64,000 bases of DNA from Pseudomonas frederiksbergensis (GCF_900105495.1 NZ_FNTF01000002.1:2455501-2519500); one strand, 5' to 3'; counted from the first letter of the stretch, positions 44,233 through 53,729 are shown. Numbers and translations: made by a program. The notes: generated by a model from the letters alone, not told the origin.

Positions 44233-45390
44233 ATGGCTGGCGCAATTTTCCCCTGGCGTGAAGGCAACCGTTTTGAACTGTTGATCGACGGGCCGCAGTT
44301 TTTCCCGCGGATGTTGGTCGCGATTGCCCGCGCCGAAGAGCAGGTCGAACTGGAGTTGTACCTGGTGGAGGCGGGAGCCTGTGCCGAAGCGATGGTTCAG
44401 GCGTTGGTCCAGGCTGCCGAACGAGGCGTGCGCGTGCGCTGCCTGTTCGATGATTACGGCAGCCTCGCGTTCACCCTGACCTTGCGTCAGCGTCTGATGG
44501 CGGCGGGTGTTGAGCTGCGTTTTTACAATCGCCTGAGCTGGCGGCGCTGGTTGGGCAACTTCTACCGCGATCACCGCAAGTTGCTGCTGGTCGATCAGAG
44601 CATGGCCGTGGTGGGCGGTACCGGGGTGACCGATGAATTCTGGACACCGGGCGAAGACACCAGCGAATGGCACGAAGTGATGGTGGAAATCACCGGGCCC
44701 TTGGTCATCGACTGGCAGTTACTGTTCGACCGCCAATGGATCGCCAACCGTCATCGGCGCGCCTGGAAACCTTCTGCTCATTTCGGCTTGCCGCGTCTGC
44801 CACGCGTGCCGTCCATGGGCGAGGGCATGGGCCGGGTCGCCTATGCCGACGCCCGCCAGCACCGGGACATCCTGCAATCATTGACTCGCGCTCTGAACAG
44901 CGGCCAACGGCGAATCTGGCTGGCGACGCCGTATTTCCTGCCGACCTGGAAAGTCCGTCGTTCACTGCGCCGGGCTGCCGCCCGCGGTGTCGATGTGCGC
45001 CTGCTGCTGACCGGGCCACGCACCGATCACCCGTCGGTGCGCTACGCCGGACATCGCTACTACCCGCGATTGCTCAAGGCCGGGGTGGCGATCTTCGAAT
45101 ACCAGCCGTGTTTCCTGCACTTGAAAATGGTCCTGGTCGACGACTGGGTGAGCATCGGCTCGTGCAATTTCGATCACTGGAATTTGCGCTTCAACCTGGA
45201 AGCCAACCTTGAGGCGCTGGACGCGGGACTGACGCGGGCGGTGGCGGCGAGTTTCCAGCGGGACTTTGCGCAGAGCCAGGAAGTCAGCCTGGACGCATGG
45301 CAACGCCGGCCGCTGTGGCGGCGGGTGAAGCAAAGGGTGTGGGGATGGGTGGATCGGCTGGTGGTGAATCTGCTGGATCGACGGGGCTGA
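44233..45390 (+). CDS. clsB: Cardiolipin synthase ClsB (phospholipase D family)
   Basis: A 385-residue protein with two HxKxxxxD motifs: H114/K116/D121 (DHRKLLLVD) and H296/K298/D303 (HLKMVLVDD, followed by GSCNFDHWN). It lacks the N-terminal membrane helices of ClsA, matching ClsB. It condenses phospholipids to cardiolipin at the inner membrane. The operon position behind yceI, which has a lipid-binding barrel, supports a shared role in envelope lipids. The downstream REPIN begins 30 bases after the stop. Confidence 0.85.
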   Translation: MAGAIFPWREGNRFELLIDGPQFFPRMLVAIARAEEQVELELYLVEAGACAEAMVQALVQAAERGVRVRCLFDDYGSLAFTLTLRQRLMAAGVELRFYNRLSWRRWLGNFYRDHRKLLLVDQSMAVVGGTGVTDEFWTPGEDTSEWHEVMVEITGPLVIDWQLLFDRQWIANRHRRAWKPSAHFGLPRLPRVPSMGEGMGRVAYADARQHRDILQSLTRALNSGQRRIWLATPYFLPTWKVRRSLRRAAARGVDVRLLLTGPRTDHPSVRYAGHRYYPRLLKAGVAIFEYQPCFLHLKMVLVDDWVSIGSCNFDHWNLRFNLEANLEALDAGLTRAVAASFQRDFAQSQEVSLDAWQRRPLWRRVKQRVWGWVDRLVVNLLDRRG

Positions 45391-45419
45391 GCTCAATCCT
45401 CGAATTCACTGAAATCTAA

Positions 45420-45510
45420 TGTGGGAGCGAGCCTGCTCGCGATGGCGGCATAACATTCTACAAAGATGCTGAATGTTATGGCCTCATCGCGAGCAGGCTC
45501 GCTCCCACAG
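45420..45510. repeat. REPIN between clsB and bglX
   Basis: GTGGGAGCGAGCCTGCTCGC at 45421-45440 and its inverse ending at 45510, with a TAACATTC/GAATGTTA hairpin in the spacer. It lies between convergent genes. Confidence 0.92.
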
Positions 45511-45532
45511 TTTTATTGCGGTGTTTCAGGGA

Positions 45533-47824
45533 TTACAGCAACTCGAAGCTCTGCTGCGTCACGTCCTTGGAATCCAGGCCGATCTCCACATTGAACTTGC
45601 CCGGCTCGGCAGCGAACTTGAGCTGGGTGTTGTAGAACTTCAGGTCATCTTCGGTGATGGTAAAGCGCACGACTTTCTGTTCGCCGGCCTTGAGCATGAC
45701 TTTCTGGAAGTTCTTCAGTTCCTTGATCGGGCGGATCATCGAGCCGGTCACGTCCTGGATGTACAACTGCACCACGGTTTCGCCGTCACGCTTGCCGGTG
45801 TTTTTCACCATGACGCTGGCGTCGAGCTTGCCGGTTTTGTTCAGTGTGGTCGACGACAGCGCCATGTCGCTCAGGCTGAAATCGGTGTAGCTCAGACCGA
45901 AGCCGAACGGGAACAGCGGCCCGGTGGTGTCATCGAAATACTGCGAGGTGTAGTTGCCCGGTTTGCCCGGCGTGAACGGCCGGCCAATGCTCAGGTGGTT
46001 GTAGTAGGTCGGAATCTGACCCACCGAACGCGGGAAGGTGATCGGCAGTTTGCCCGACGGGTTGTAGTCGCCGAACAGCACGTCAGCGATAGCGTTGCCG
46101 CCTTCGGTGCCGCTGAACCAGGTTTCCAGGATCGCGTCGGCCTGTTCCTTCTCTTCGAGAATCGACAACGGACGGCCGTTCATCAACACCAGTACCAGCG
46201 GTTTGCCAGTAGCCTTCAGGGCCTTGATCAAGTCGCGCTGGTTGGACGGGATGTTCAGGTCGGTGCGGCTCGACGATTCGTGGGACATGCCACGGGACTC
46301 GCCTACCGCGGCCACTACCACATCGGCATCCTTGGCGGCTTTCACCGCTTCGTCGATCAGCACTTGGGCCGAACGCGGATCGTCCACCACTTCCGGTGCG
46401 TCGAAGTTGAGGAAGTTCAGGTAATCCAGGATCTCCTTGTCGCTGGTAATGTTGGCGCCACGGGCGTAGATCAGCGTCGATTGCCCGCCCAGTGCCGTGG
46501 TCATGCCGTCGAACAGGGTGACCGATTGCGCCGGGCGGCCGGCGGCGGCCCAGCTGCCCATCATGTCGATCGGTGCCTTGGCCAGCGGGCCGACCAGGGC
46601 GATTTTCGCGGTTTTCTTCAGCGGCAGGGTTTCACCCTGGTTCTTCAGCAACACCATGCTGCGGCGCGCAACATCACGGGCCTCGGCGCGGTGCAGGCGG
46701 CTTTCGGCGTACGTGTCGACCGGATCATCCTCAGCCTTGCCGATGCGCAGGTACGGGTCCTTGAACAGGCCCATGTCGTACTTGGCGGCGAGTACCTCAC
46801 GCACGGCGTTGTCGATGTCGCTTTGCTGAATCTCACCCGCCTTCAACAACCCCGGCAGCTCTTTGCCGTAGAGGGTGTCGTTCATGCTCATGTCGATGCC
46901 GGCCTTGATCGCCAGCTTCGCGGCCTCGCGACCGTCACGGGCGACGCCGTGTTTGATCAGCTCGAAAATCGCCCCGTGGTCGCTGACGGCCAGGCCCTTG
47001 AAGCCCCATTGCTTGCGCAGCAGGTCGTTCATCAGCCAGGTGTTAGCGGTGGCCGGCACGCCATTGATCGAGTTCAGCGCGACCATTACCCCGCCAGCAC
47101 CAGCGTCGATAGCCGCACGGTACGGTGGCAGGTAGTCCTGGAACATCTTGACCGGGCTCATGTCGACGACGTTGTAGTCGCGACCGCCCTCGACCGCGCC
47201 GTACAGGGCAAAGTGCTTGACGCTGGCCATGATGCTGTCGGCCGCGTTCGCGCCCGTGCCCTGGAAGGCCTTGACCATCACGCCGGCAATGCGCGACACC
47301 AGGTACGTGTCTTCGCCGAAGCCTTCGGAAGTCCGGCCCCAGCGCGGGTCGCGGGAGATGTCGACCATCGGCGCGAAGGTGATGTCGAGGCTGTCTGCCG
47401 CCGCTTCCTTGGCGGCGATGCGCCCGGACAGGCCGATGGCGTCCATGTCCCAACTCGAGGCCAGGGCAATCGGAATCGGGAAAATGGTGCGATGGCCGTG
47501 GATCACGTCATAGGCGAAGAACATCGGGATCTTCAACCGGCTGCGCATGGCCGCGTCCTGCATCGGACGGTTTTCCGGGCGGGTGATCGAGTTGAACGTG
47601 CCACCAATGTTGCCGGCGGCGATTTCCTTGCGGATCATCTCCCGTGGCATTTCCGGGCCGATGCTGATCAGGCGCAACTGGCCGATCTTTTCATCGAGGG
47701 TCATTTGCTTCATCAGGTTGCTGATGAACGCGTCCTTGTTTTCCAGAGGTGTGGGCGTCGTAGCGGCCAATACGTTATGACTGGCCAGGCTGACGAACAG
47801 GCCCAGCAAACACAGCTTCTTCAT
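45533..47824 (-). CDS. bglX: Periplasmic beta-glucosidase BglX (GH3)
   Basis: A 763-residue glycoside hydrolase of family 3. The ATG at 47824 yields a signal peptide (MKKLCLLGLFVSLASHNVLA). A TTG at 47839 would add five residues and is less likely. The N-terminal TIM-barrel domain holds KHFALYGA, and the nucleophile aspartate is in GLAVSDHGA. The alpha/beta sandwich domain and a C-terminal fibronectin-III-like domain (SYTDFSLSDMALS onward) follow. It cleaves beta-linked glucosides in the periplasm. It is monocistronic and faces clsB. Confidence 0.93.
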   Translation of the reverse strand: MKKLCLLGLFVSLASHNVLAATTPTPLENKDAFISNLMKQMTLDEKIGQLRLISIGPEMPREMIRKEIAAGNIGGTFNSITRPENRPMQDAAMRSRLKIPMFFAYDVIHGHRTIFPIPIALASSWDMDAIGLSGRIAAKEAAADSLDITFAPMVDISRDPRWGRTSEGFGEDTYLVSRIAGVMVKAFQGTGANAADSIMASVKHFALYGAVEGGRDYNVVDMSPVKMFQDYLPPYRAAIDAGAGGVMVALNSINGVPATANTWLMNDLLRKQWGFKGLAVSDHGAIFELIKHGVARDGREAAKLAIKAGIDMSMNDTLYGKELPGLLKAGEIQQSDIDNAVREVLAAKYDMGLFKDPYLRIGKAEDDPVDTYAESRLHRAEARDVARRSMVLLKNQGETLPLKKTAKIALVGPLAKAPIDMMGSWAAAGRPAQSVTLFDGMTTALGGQSTLIYARGANITSDKEILDYLNFLNFDAPEVVDDPRSAQVLIDEAVKAAKDADVVVAAVGESRGMSHESSSRTDLNIPSNQRDLIKALKATGKPLVLVLMNGRPLSILEEKEQADAILETWFSGTEGGNAIADVLFGDYNPSGKLPITFPRSVGQIPTYYNHLSIGRPFTPGKPGNYTSQYFDDTTGPLFPFGFGLSYTDFSLSDMALSSTTLNKTGKLDASVMVKNTGKRDGETVVQLYIQDVTGSMIRPIKELKNFQKVMLKAGEQKVVRFTITEDDLKFYNTQLKFAAEPGKFNVEIGLDSKDVTQQSFELL

Positions 47825-48060
47825 GAATAGTTTTCTCAAAAGCCAAAACGGCAGTGAATACGCGCCGGTCAGCCAAAATTTAGGGAGCGACTATTGTTGT
47901 TCAGGTAAATGCAGCACACTTCGGCGTGTTTTCGCGCTGGGGCATCTTTTAGCCCATCGGCTCGATGCAATCCAGTAGCGGCGGCAGATTATGCCCCAAG
48001 AGCCGGGTTCAAAGTTCGAAGGTTGTTTTTCAACGGAATGTGCAAGGGAGCATCAACCAG

Positions 48061-48672
48061 ATGAATGTACGACACCACTATCGGTCGAGCCTGCAAGTTG
48101 CAGCCTTGATATTGCTGACCACACTGCTGGCCGGCTGCGGCATCAATACGATTCCGACCCTCGACGAACAGGCCAAGGCCGCGTGGGGCCAGGTGCAGAA
48201 CCAGTACCAGCGCCGCGCCGACCTGATTCCCAACCTGGTGGAAACCGTCAAGGGTTACGCCCAGCATGAGCAGGAAACCCTGACCGCGGTGATCGAAGCC
48301 CGGGCCAAGGCCACCTCCATTCAAGTGGATGCCAGCACGCTGGACAACCCGGAAAAGCTCAAGCAGTTCCAGCAGGCCCAGGATCAGCTGACCGGTGCCT
48401 TGAGCCGCCTGATGGTGGTGTCCGAGCGTTACCCGGACCTCAAGGCCAACCAGAACTTCCTGGCGTTGCAATCGCAACTCGAAGGCACCGAGAACCGCAT
48501 CGCCGTGGCGCGTCGGGACTTCATCCTCGCCGTGCAGAAATACAACACGGAACTGCGTACCTTTCCCGGTCGCCTGTGGCACACCGTGATGTACAGCGAT
48601 TTGCCGATCCGCGAAACCTTCGAGGCCACCAGCCCCGATGCGGAAAAAGCCCCTCAAGTGAAGTTCCAGTAA
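48061..48672 (+). CDS. lemA: LemA-family lipoprotein
   Basis: A 203-residue protein with a lipobox ending at C26 (TTLLAGCGI). The LemA domain shows WGQVQNQYQRRADLIPNLVE, ARAKATSIQ, LMVVSERYPDLKANQNF and the helix VARRDFILAVQKYN. LemA proteins are membrane proteins of unclear function, often paired with TPM-domain genes, as here. The start at 48061 has AGGGAG upstream and gives a clean lipoprotein signal. The next gene lies 43 bases further. Confidence 0.88.
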   Translation: MNVRHHYRSSLQVAALILLTTLLAGCGINTIPTLDEQAKAAWGQVQNQYQRRADLIPNLVETVKGYAQHEQETLTAVIEARAKATSIQVDASTLDNPEKLKQFQQAQDQLTGALSRLMVVSERYPDLKANQNFLALQSQLEGTENRIAVARRDFILAVQKYNTELRTFPGRLWHTVMYSDLPIRETFEATSPDAEKAPQVKFQ

Positions 48673-48715
48673 GCGCCGCAAGGGGCTTGAAGCGTCACCA
48701 AGGATGAGGTTGCCA

Positions 48716-49465
48716 ATGCGTGTGTTGAAAGTTGGCCTGGTGCTGTTGCTCTGGGTATTTGCCCTGACGGCCCAGGCTGCGTTGAAGTTTCCGGAACTGA
48801 CCGGACGGGTCGTCGATAACGCGCAGATGATCGAGCCTGCGGTGCGTGAGCAGCTGACGCAACAGCTTCAGGCTCATGAAAAAGCCACTGGCGAGCAGCT
48901 GGTGGTGGTCACTCTGCCGGATTTGCAGGGCACCGACATTGCCGACTTCGGTTATCAACTGGGGCGCTATTGGGGCATCGGCCAGAAGGACAAGAACAAC
49001 GGCGCGCTGCTGATCGTGGCGCGTGACGATCGCAAGCTGCGGATTGAAGTCGGTTATGGCCTGGAAGATCGGCTGACCGATGCGCAGAGCTCGGTGATCA
49101 TCAATCAGGTGATCACCCCGGCATTCAAGACCGGCAACTTCAGCAAGGGCATCAGCGACGGAATCGCGGCGATGCTCGTGGTGCTGGGCGGCAATCCGCT
49201 GGATGAGCCATCCACGGTGTATGACTCCGGCGGCAATCAGGAAAGCGACTTCCTCTCACGTCATCCGGGGATCTTCGTGTTTCTGGTGATGCTGTTCATC
49301 CTGACGATGTTTGTCTGCCAGATGCTCGGGATCCTGCCCAGCGGCGGCGGCCGGGGCGGTTCGAGCGGCGGGTTCGGCGGTGGAGGCTTTGGCGGCGGTG
49401 GAGGCGGGGGCTTCAGCGGCGGCGGGGGCAGTTTCGGGGGCGGCGGTTCGTCGGGCGGCTGGTGA
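48716..49465 (+). CDS. TPM-domain membrane protein with glycine-rich tail (YgcG-like)
   Basis: A 249-residue protein: signal sequence (VLKVGLVLLLWVFALTAQA), then the TPM domain (FPELTGRVVDNAQMI, GYGLEDRLTDAQSS) to about residue 165. A single membrane helix follows (FVFLVMLFILTMFVCQML), and the tail of about 45 residues is almost only Gly and Ser with Phe spaced through it. TPM proteins function in acid phosphatase or membrane maintenance roles that are not well defined. The ATG at 48716 has GAGG upstream; 48704 is an alternative. It is in an operon with lemA and a second TPM gene. Confidence 0.83.
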   Translation: MRVLKVGLVLLLWVFALTAQAALKFPELTGRVVDNAQMIEPAVREQLTQQLQAHEKATGEQLVVVTLPDLQGTDIADFGYQLGRYWGIGQKDKNNGALLIVARDDRKLRIEVGYGLEDRLTDAQSSVIINQVITPAFKTGNFSKGISDGIAAMLVVLGGNPLDEPSTVYDSGGNQESDFLSRHPGIFVFLVMLFILTMFVCQMLGILPSGGGRGGSSGGFGGGGFGGGGGGGFSGGGGSFGGGGSSGGW

Positions 49466-49498
49466 TCACACAACAATAGCGAGTGGGCATTCTTAAAC

Positions 49499-50116
49499 AT
49501 GGCATTACTGACTGAACACGAACAACGCAAGGTTGCCGAGGCGATTGCCCGGGTCGAGCGCGACACCGACGCCGAACTGGTCACCGTGCTCGCGGCCCGC
49601 GCCGACGACTACGCGTACATTCCGCTGCTCTGGGCCAGCCTGCTGGCGCTGGTCGTGCCGGGTATCGTGCATTACCTGACCGGCTGGCTGACCATGCACA
49701 GCTTGCTGCTGGTGCAATGGATCTCCTTCATCGTGCTGTGCCTGGTGTTCAGGATTCCAAAAATCACCACGCACCTGGTCCCGCGCTCGGTCCGTCACTG
49801 GCGCGCCTCGAACCTGGCGCGCCGGCAGTTTCTGGAGCAAAACCTGCACCACACGGTGGGCAGCACCGGGATGCTGATATTTGTCTGCGAAGCCGAGCGT
49901 TATGTGGAAATTCTGGTGGATGAGGGGATTTCGAAACGGCTGGACAACAAGAACTGGGATGAAATTGTGGCGGCGTTCACTCAGCAGGTGAAGCAGGGGC
50001 AGACGTTGCAGGGGTTTGTGACGTGTGTGGAGGCGTGTGGCGAGTTGCTCAAGGTGCATGTGCCGGTGACGCATGTGCGGAATGAGCTGCCGAATCGGTT
50101 GGTGGTTTTAGGCTGA
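49499..50116 (+). CDS. Second TPM-domain protein
   Basis: A 205-residue protein. Residues 1-40 are cytoplasmic (EHEQRKVAEAIARVERDTDAE), then two or three helices (IPLLWASLLALVVPGIVHYL, LLLVQWISFIVLCLVF). A TPM-type domain follows (GMLIFVCEAERYVEILVDEGI, then ISKRLDNKNWDEIVAAF). Unlike the preceding gene it lacks a signal peptide and a glycine tail. It starts 33 bases after the first TPM gene. The three genes form a common LemA/TPM/TPM module. Confidence 0.83.
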   Translation: MALLTEHEQRKVAEAIARVERDTDAELVTVLAARADDYAYIPLLWASLLALVVPGIVHYLTGWLTMHSLLLVQWISFIVLCLVFRIPKITTHLVPRSVRHWRASNLARRQFLEQNLHHTVGSTGMLIFVCEAERYVEILVDEGISKRLDNKNWDEIVAAFTQQVKQGQTLQGFVTCVEACGELLKVHVPVTHVRNELPNRLVVLG

Positions 50117-50137
50117 TTTCAGCAGCGACGCATCCCT

Positions 50138-50270
50138 TGTAGCAGCTGGCGAAGCCTGCGTTCGGCTGCGCAGCAGTCGTGAATTCGGTATTCACGGTCT
50201 TCCTGATGCACCGCGTATGCTGATTTTACGACTGCTGCGCAGCCGAACGCAGGCTTCGCCAGCTGCTACA
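50138..50270. repeat. Long inverted repeat, TGTAGCAGCTGGCGAAGCC family, copy 2
   Basis: Arms TGTAGCAGCTGGCGAAGCC..GCGTTCGGCTGCGCAGCAGTCGT and their inverse around a short spacer with its own GAATTCGG/.. stem. Same family as copy 1 at 43446-43578, with the GGCGGCGCAGCCG block replaced by GGCTGCGCAGCAG. Confidence 0.88.
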
Positions 50271-50367
50271 GGTCGCACCGTTCGGGAAATTACCCGTGCC
50301 CTCAATCCCCATCCCCCCTAAAATACCCGCCATTCCCCGATCCGCACCGCCCGAGGCCGTTTTCCCC

Positions 50368-51582
50368 ATGTCTGTCACCGCCACTCCCGCCAGCCTCGTG
50401 CCGGATCATCACGCCCAGTTCATCGACCTGTTGCAATCCAGCGTTGACCAGAACGCCTTCATCAAACTGGTGCTGGCCAAGTACGTCGGCACTGAAGTGG
50501 ACTTGCAGCGGCTGATCATCAAGCAACTGACGGTCAAGGATCAGCCCTGCCTGTCCTTCGTTTACCGCTACAAGACGCGCGACATCACCAAGAATTTGCC
50601 GGTTGCCGAGGGCGTAGCGACCATCGCCGCACTCTTGCCGGCATCGTTCAAAAATGCGCATTTGCTGTCGCTGACGGATGAAGCTCAGCTGGAATACAGC
50701 AAAAAGGGCAAGTCTTCGCTGTTCAAGAGCAAACCTCAGCAATTGCGTGAGGTGCCGTCCGCTGAGCATAACCGCGAGAAGAACCGCTTTCTCGACCTGA
50801 GCCGGCCGTTCCTCGCTGACCTTGGTGTGACGAACAGCAAGCACGAGCTGATCCCGGCGATGTCGCGCAAGTGGAAGCAGATCAACAAGTTCATCGAAGT
50901 CTTCAGCCATGCGCTGACCACCTCTCCGCTGGCGCTGGACAAACCGGTTCAGGTGGCGGACTTCGGCTCGGGCAAGGGTTACCTGACGTTCGCGATCCAT
51001 GACTACCTGCGCAACACCTTGAAGGCCGAAGGCATGGTGACCGGCGTCGAGTTGCGCCAAGAGATGGTGGATTTGTGCAATGCCGCGGCCGCAAAACTCG
51101 AGCATCCAGGGCTGGTGTTCAAGTGCGGTGACGTACGCAGCGTGGCGCCGAGCGAGCTGGACGTGATGATCGCGCTGCATGCCTGCGACATCGCCACCGA
51201 CTATGCGATTCACACCGGCATCCGTTCCGGCGCCTCGATCATCATGTGCTCGCCGTGCTGCCACAAACAGATCCGCCTGCAGATCCAGAGCCCGGCGCTG
51301 CTCAAGCCGATGCTGCAATACGGTCTGCATTTGGGCCAGCAAGCGGAAATGGTCACCGACAGTTTGCGCGCGTTGTTCCTCGAAGCCTGCGGTTACGAGA
51401 CCAAGGTGTTCGAGTTCATCTCACTGGACCACACCAACAAGAACAAGATGATCCTGGCGGTCAAACGCGCCGAACCGGTTGATCCGGCCCAGCTGTTGGT
51501 GAAGATTCAGGAGCTGAAGGATTTCTACCACATCAGCGAACATTGCCTGGAAACCCTGCTGCGGGCTGACGGCTACCTCTGA
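50368..51582 (+). CDS. SAM-dependent methyltransferase of the Methyltransf_32 type
   Basis: A 404-residue protein. Residues 1-150 form a separate helical domain with Lys-rich loops (EYSKKGKSSLFKSK), and the methyltransferase domain begins near 190 with VADFGSGKGYLTFAI. It then has HACDIATDYAI and the CSPCCHKQ cysteine motif typical of this family. The ATG at 50368 is preceded by GAGG; the frame to 50296 has no ribosome site. The family is usually taken to modify RNA, but no substrate is known. Monocistronic between the inverted repeat and a degenerate REP. Confidence 0.83.
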   Translation: MSVTATPASLVPDHHAQFIDLLQSSVDQNAFIKLVLAKYVGTEVDLQRLIIKQLTVKDQPCLSFVYRYKTRDITKNLPVAEGVATIAALLPASFKNAHLLSLTDEAQLEYSKKGKSSLFKSKPQQLREVPSAEHNREKNRFLDLSRPFLADLGVTNSKHELIPAMSRKWKQINKFIEVFSHALTTSPLALDKPVQVADFGSGKGYLTFAIHDYLRNTLKAEGMVTGVELRQEMVDLCNAAAAKLEHPGLVFKCGDVRSVAPSELDVMIALHACDIATDYAIHTGIRSGASIIMCSPCCHKQIRLQIQSPALLKPMLQYGLHLGQQAEMVTDSLRALFLEACGYETKVFEFISLDHTNKNKMILAVKRAEPVDPAQLLVKIQELKDFYHISEHCLETLLRADGYL

Positions 51583-51591
51583 TCACAATCC

Positions 51592-51615
51592 CTGTAGGAG
51601 CAAGCTTTGCTCCTG
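51592..51615. repeat. Single degenerate REP-like hairpin
   Basis: TGTAGGAGCAAGCTTTGCTCC forms a short hairpin between the convergent methyltransferase and EamA genes. It is related to the other REP cores but shorter. Confidence 0.65.
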
Positions 51616-51626
51616 CCGGGCCGGGG

Positions 51627-52517
51627 TCAGGCTGTAGCAATCTGCGCTGGCTTGACGGTGGTCTTGCGTCCCAGCATCACCGTCACGATCACCCCGCCGG
51701 CAAACAGCCAGGTGATCGGCTCGACGTGTTCGCCGAAGAACAACGCCGAAAAAGCGATGGTGAAGAAGATCTGCAACAGCTGGATCTGACTGACCCGGGC
51801 AATCCCCCCCATCGCCAACCCGGCGTACCACGCAAAAAAACCGATGAACTGCGAGAACAGCGAGACGTAACCAAACGCCCACCAGGTCCTGGCCGAAATC
51901 TCGCCCTGATGTTGCAGCGCCAGGTACAGCACCGGCCCGATCAGCAACGGCGTCGACAGCACCAACGCCCAACAGATCACCTGCCAACCGCCCATCTCCT
52001 TGGCCAATCGGCCGCCCTCGGCGTACCCCAAACCGCCCACGGCAATCGCCCCAAGCATCAGCAAATCACCGGCCTGAATGCTGCCGGCCCCGCTGATCAG
52101 CGCATAACCCAGCACCAGCGCACTGCCCAGTGCGGCGCAGGCCCAGAAGGCTTTCGACGGGCGTTCGTGGGACAACCACGCGGCGTACAGCGCCACGCAC
52201 AACGGCTGTAAGCCGTTAACCAATGCACCGTGGGACGCCGGCAAGGTTTGCATGGCCCAGGCCGACAACACCGGGAAGCCGAGAATCACACCGGCGATCA
52301 CCAGGGTCAGGCCTTTGATCTGTTTCCAGGTCGGCCATTTTTCCCGACGCCACAGCAACAACATCGCCGCCGGAACCGCCGCGAACAGTGCTCGGCCCAA
52401 GCCGTTGAGCAGCGGATGGAGTTCCTGCACGACGATCCGTGTGAAGGGCAGGGTGAGGCTGAAGATCACAACGCCGAGCAGGCCGAGGGCCATGCCGGTG
52501 TTTTCGCGCGAGGACAT
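51627..52517 (-). CDS. EamA/DMT-family transporter
   Basis: A ten-helix transporter of the drug/metabolite superfamily. The start at 52517 (MSSRENTGMALGLLG) is preferred; the ATG at 52556 gives 309 residues but an unlikely leader, and neither has a strong ribosome site. Two EamA repeats are visible (LPFTRIVVQELHPLLNGLGRALFAAVPAAM, and after a loop the second half ending in GGVIVTVMLGRK). Substrate unknown. Divergent from the PfpI gene. Confidence 0.83.
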   Translation of the reverse strand: MSSRENTGMALGLLGVVIFSLTLPFTRIVVQELHPLLNGLGRALFAAVPAAMLLLWRREKWPTWKQIKGLTLVIAGVILGFPVLSAWAMQTLPASHGALVNGLQPLCVALYAAWLSHERPSKAFWACAALGSALVLGYALISGAGSIQAGDLLMLGAIAVGGLGYAEGGRLAKEMGGWQVICWALVLSTPLLIGPVLYLALQHQGEISARTWWAFGYVSLFSQFIGFFAWYAGLAMGGIARVSQIQLLQIFFTIAFSALFFGEHVEPITWLFAGGVIVTVMLGRKTTVKPAQIATA

Positions 52518-52721
52518 GATGGCAACCAGAATCGAGGGTGGCGGGAAGGCCTTCATCTAGCCATAAACCCGGCGTTTGCTGCTGTTACAGCTAGGCGCAG
52601 AGTTATCCGTACAGTTTGAGGGCGTCATCGCGGTCCATCAGGTAGTAGCTGGTTATTACCCGACCCCGCGGATAAGGACTACCTTGAATACTCCTACGTA
52701 TTTCCCAGAGGAGTCCTCCCC

Positions 52722-53303
52722 ATGGCCGCTAAAAAAATTCTGATGCTGGTCGGCGATTACGTCGAAGACTACGAAGTGATGGTGCCGTTTCAGGCGCTGT
52801 TGATGGTCGGCCACACGGTGCATGCCGTTTGCCCGGACAAAGCAGCCGGTCAGACCGTACGTACAGCGATCCATGACTTCGAAGGCGACCAGACCTACAG
52901 CGAAAAACCCGGTCACCTGTTTGCCCTGAACTTCGACTTTGCCAAGGTCAAGTCCGAAGACTACGACGCCCTGCTGGTGCCGGGTGGTCGTGCCCCGGAG
53001 TACCTGCGCCTGAACGAAAAAGTTCTGGAGCTGGTGCGCGCATTCGACAAGGCCGGCAAACCGATCGCCGCCGTGTGTCACGGTGCTCAATTGCTCGCGG
53101 CCGCAGGGATTCTTGAAGGTCGCGAGTGCAGCGCCTACCCGGCCTGTGCCCCGGAAGTGCGCTTGGCCGGCGGTACGTTCATCGATATCCCGGTGACGGA
53201 AGGTCACGTTCAGGGCAATCTGGCCACTGCCCCGGCCTGGCCGGCGCACCCGAGCTGGCTCGCCGGTTTCCTCGGGTTGCTGGGCACCAAAATCACGCTG
53301 TAA
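52722..53303 (+). CDS. DJ-1/PfpI-family protein
   Basis: A 193-residue alpha/beta protein of the DJ-1/PfpI superfamily. The nucleophile elbow reads [10 protein letters not shown] with the reactive cysteine at about residue 119, and the upstream glutamate-containing region is [14 protein letters not shown]. Such proteins act as glyoxalases, deglycases or general stress proteins. The start has CAGAGGAG upstream. A ribbon-helix-helix gene follows after 14 bases in the same direction and may be in the same operon. Confidence 0.87.
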   Translation: MAAKKILMLVGDYVEDYEVMVPFQALLMVGHTVHAVCPDKAAGQTVRTAIHDFEGDQTYSEKPGHLFALNFDFAKVKSEDYDALLVPGGRAPEYLRLNEKVLELVRAFDKAGKPIAAVCHGAQLLAAAGILEGRECSAYPACAPEVRLAGGTFIDIPVTEGHVQGNLATAPAWPAHPSWLAGFLGLLGTKITL

Positions 53304-53317
53304 CGAGGGACCTTTCC

Positions 53318-53623
53318 ATGTGCGAGCTCTACGTCAAGGCCGATCCGATTCTCTACGAATCGCGCTCCCGCTCGCTGCGCATCTGCGGGGTGGTCACCAC
53401 CCTGCGGCTAGAGAATCAGTTCTGGGACATCCTCAGCGAAATCGCCGAGGTCGACGGCATGACCACCAACCAGTTGATCGCCAAGCTGTATGAAGAGGTG
53501 ATGGACTACCGCGGCGAGGTGGTGAATTTCGCCTCGTTTTTGCGGGTCAGTTGTACCCGTTATCTGAGTCAGCGACGGGTGCAGCCGCTGGAGTTATCAG
53601 TGGTGCGGGCGGTGGTGAAGTAG
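53318..53623 (+). CDS. Ribbon-helix-helix domain protein
   Basis: A 101-residue protein. The central stretch RSLRICGVVTTLRLENQFWDIL gives the beta-strand that inserts into DNA, followed by two helices (EIAEVDGMTTNQLIAKLY and VVNFASFLRVSCTRYLSQ). This matches the RHH_4 family of small DNA-binding proteins. It probably acts as an auto-regulator or a regulator of the adjacent PfpI gene. GAGGGACC upstream of the ATG is a good ribosome site. Confidence 0.8.
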   Translation: MCELYVKADPILYESRSRSLRICGVVTTLRLENQFWDILSEIAEVDGMTTNQLIAKLYEEVMDYRGEVVNFASFLRVSCTRYLSQRRVQPLELSVVRAVVK

Positions 53624-53650
53624 GTGATTTTTGTGCTGACCTTACCGGCC

Positions 53651-53729
53651 TCATCGCGAGCAGGCTCGCTCCCACAATGGATCGATGTACACAATTCCCC
53701 TGTTGGAGCGGGCTTGCTCGCGATGAGGC
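53651..53729. repeat. REPIN
   Basis: TCATCGCGAGCAGGCTCGCT at 53651-53670 and its inverse GGAGCGGGCTTGCTCGCGATGA ending at 53726. Confidence 0.9.

Noticed and set aside
45473..47830. Plus-strand ORF of 785 codons
   Set aside because: Antisense to bglX, and begins in a REPIN.
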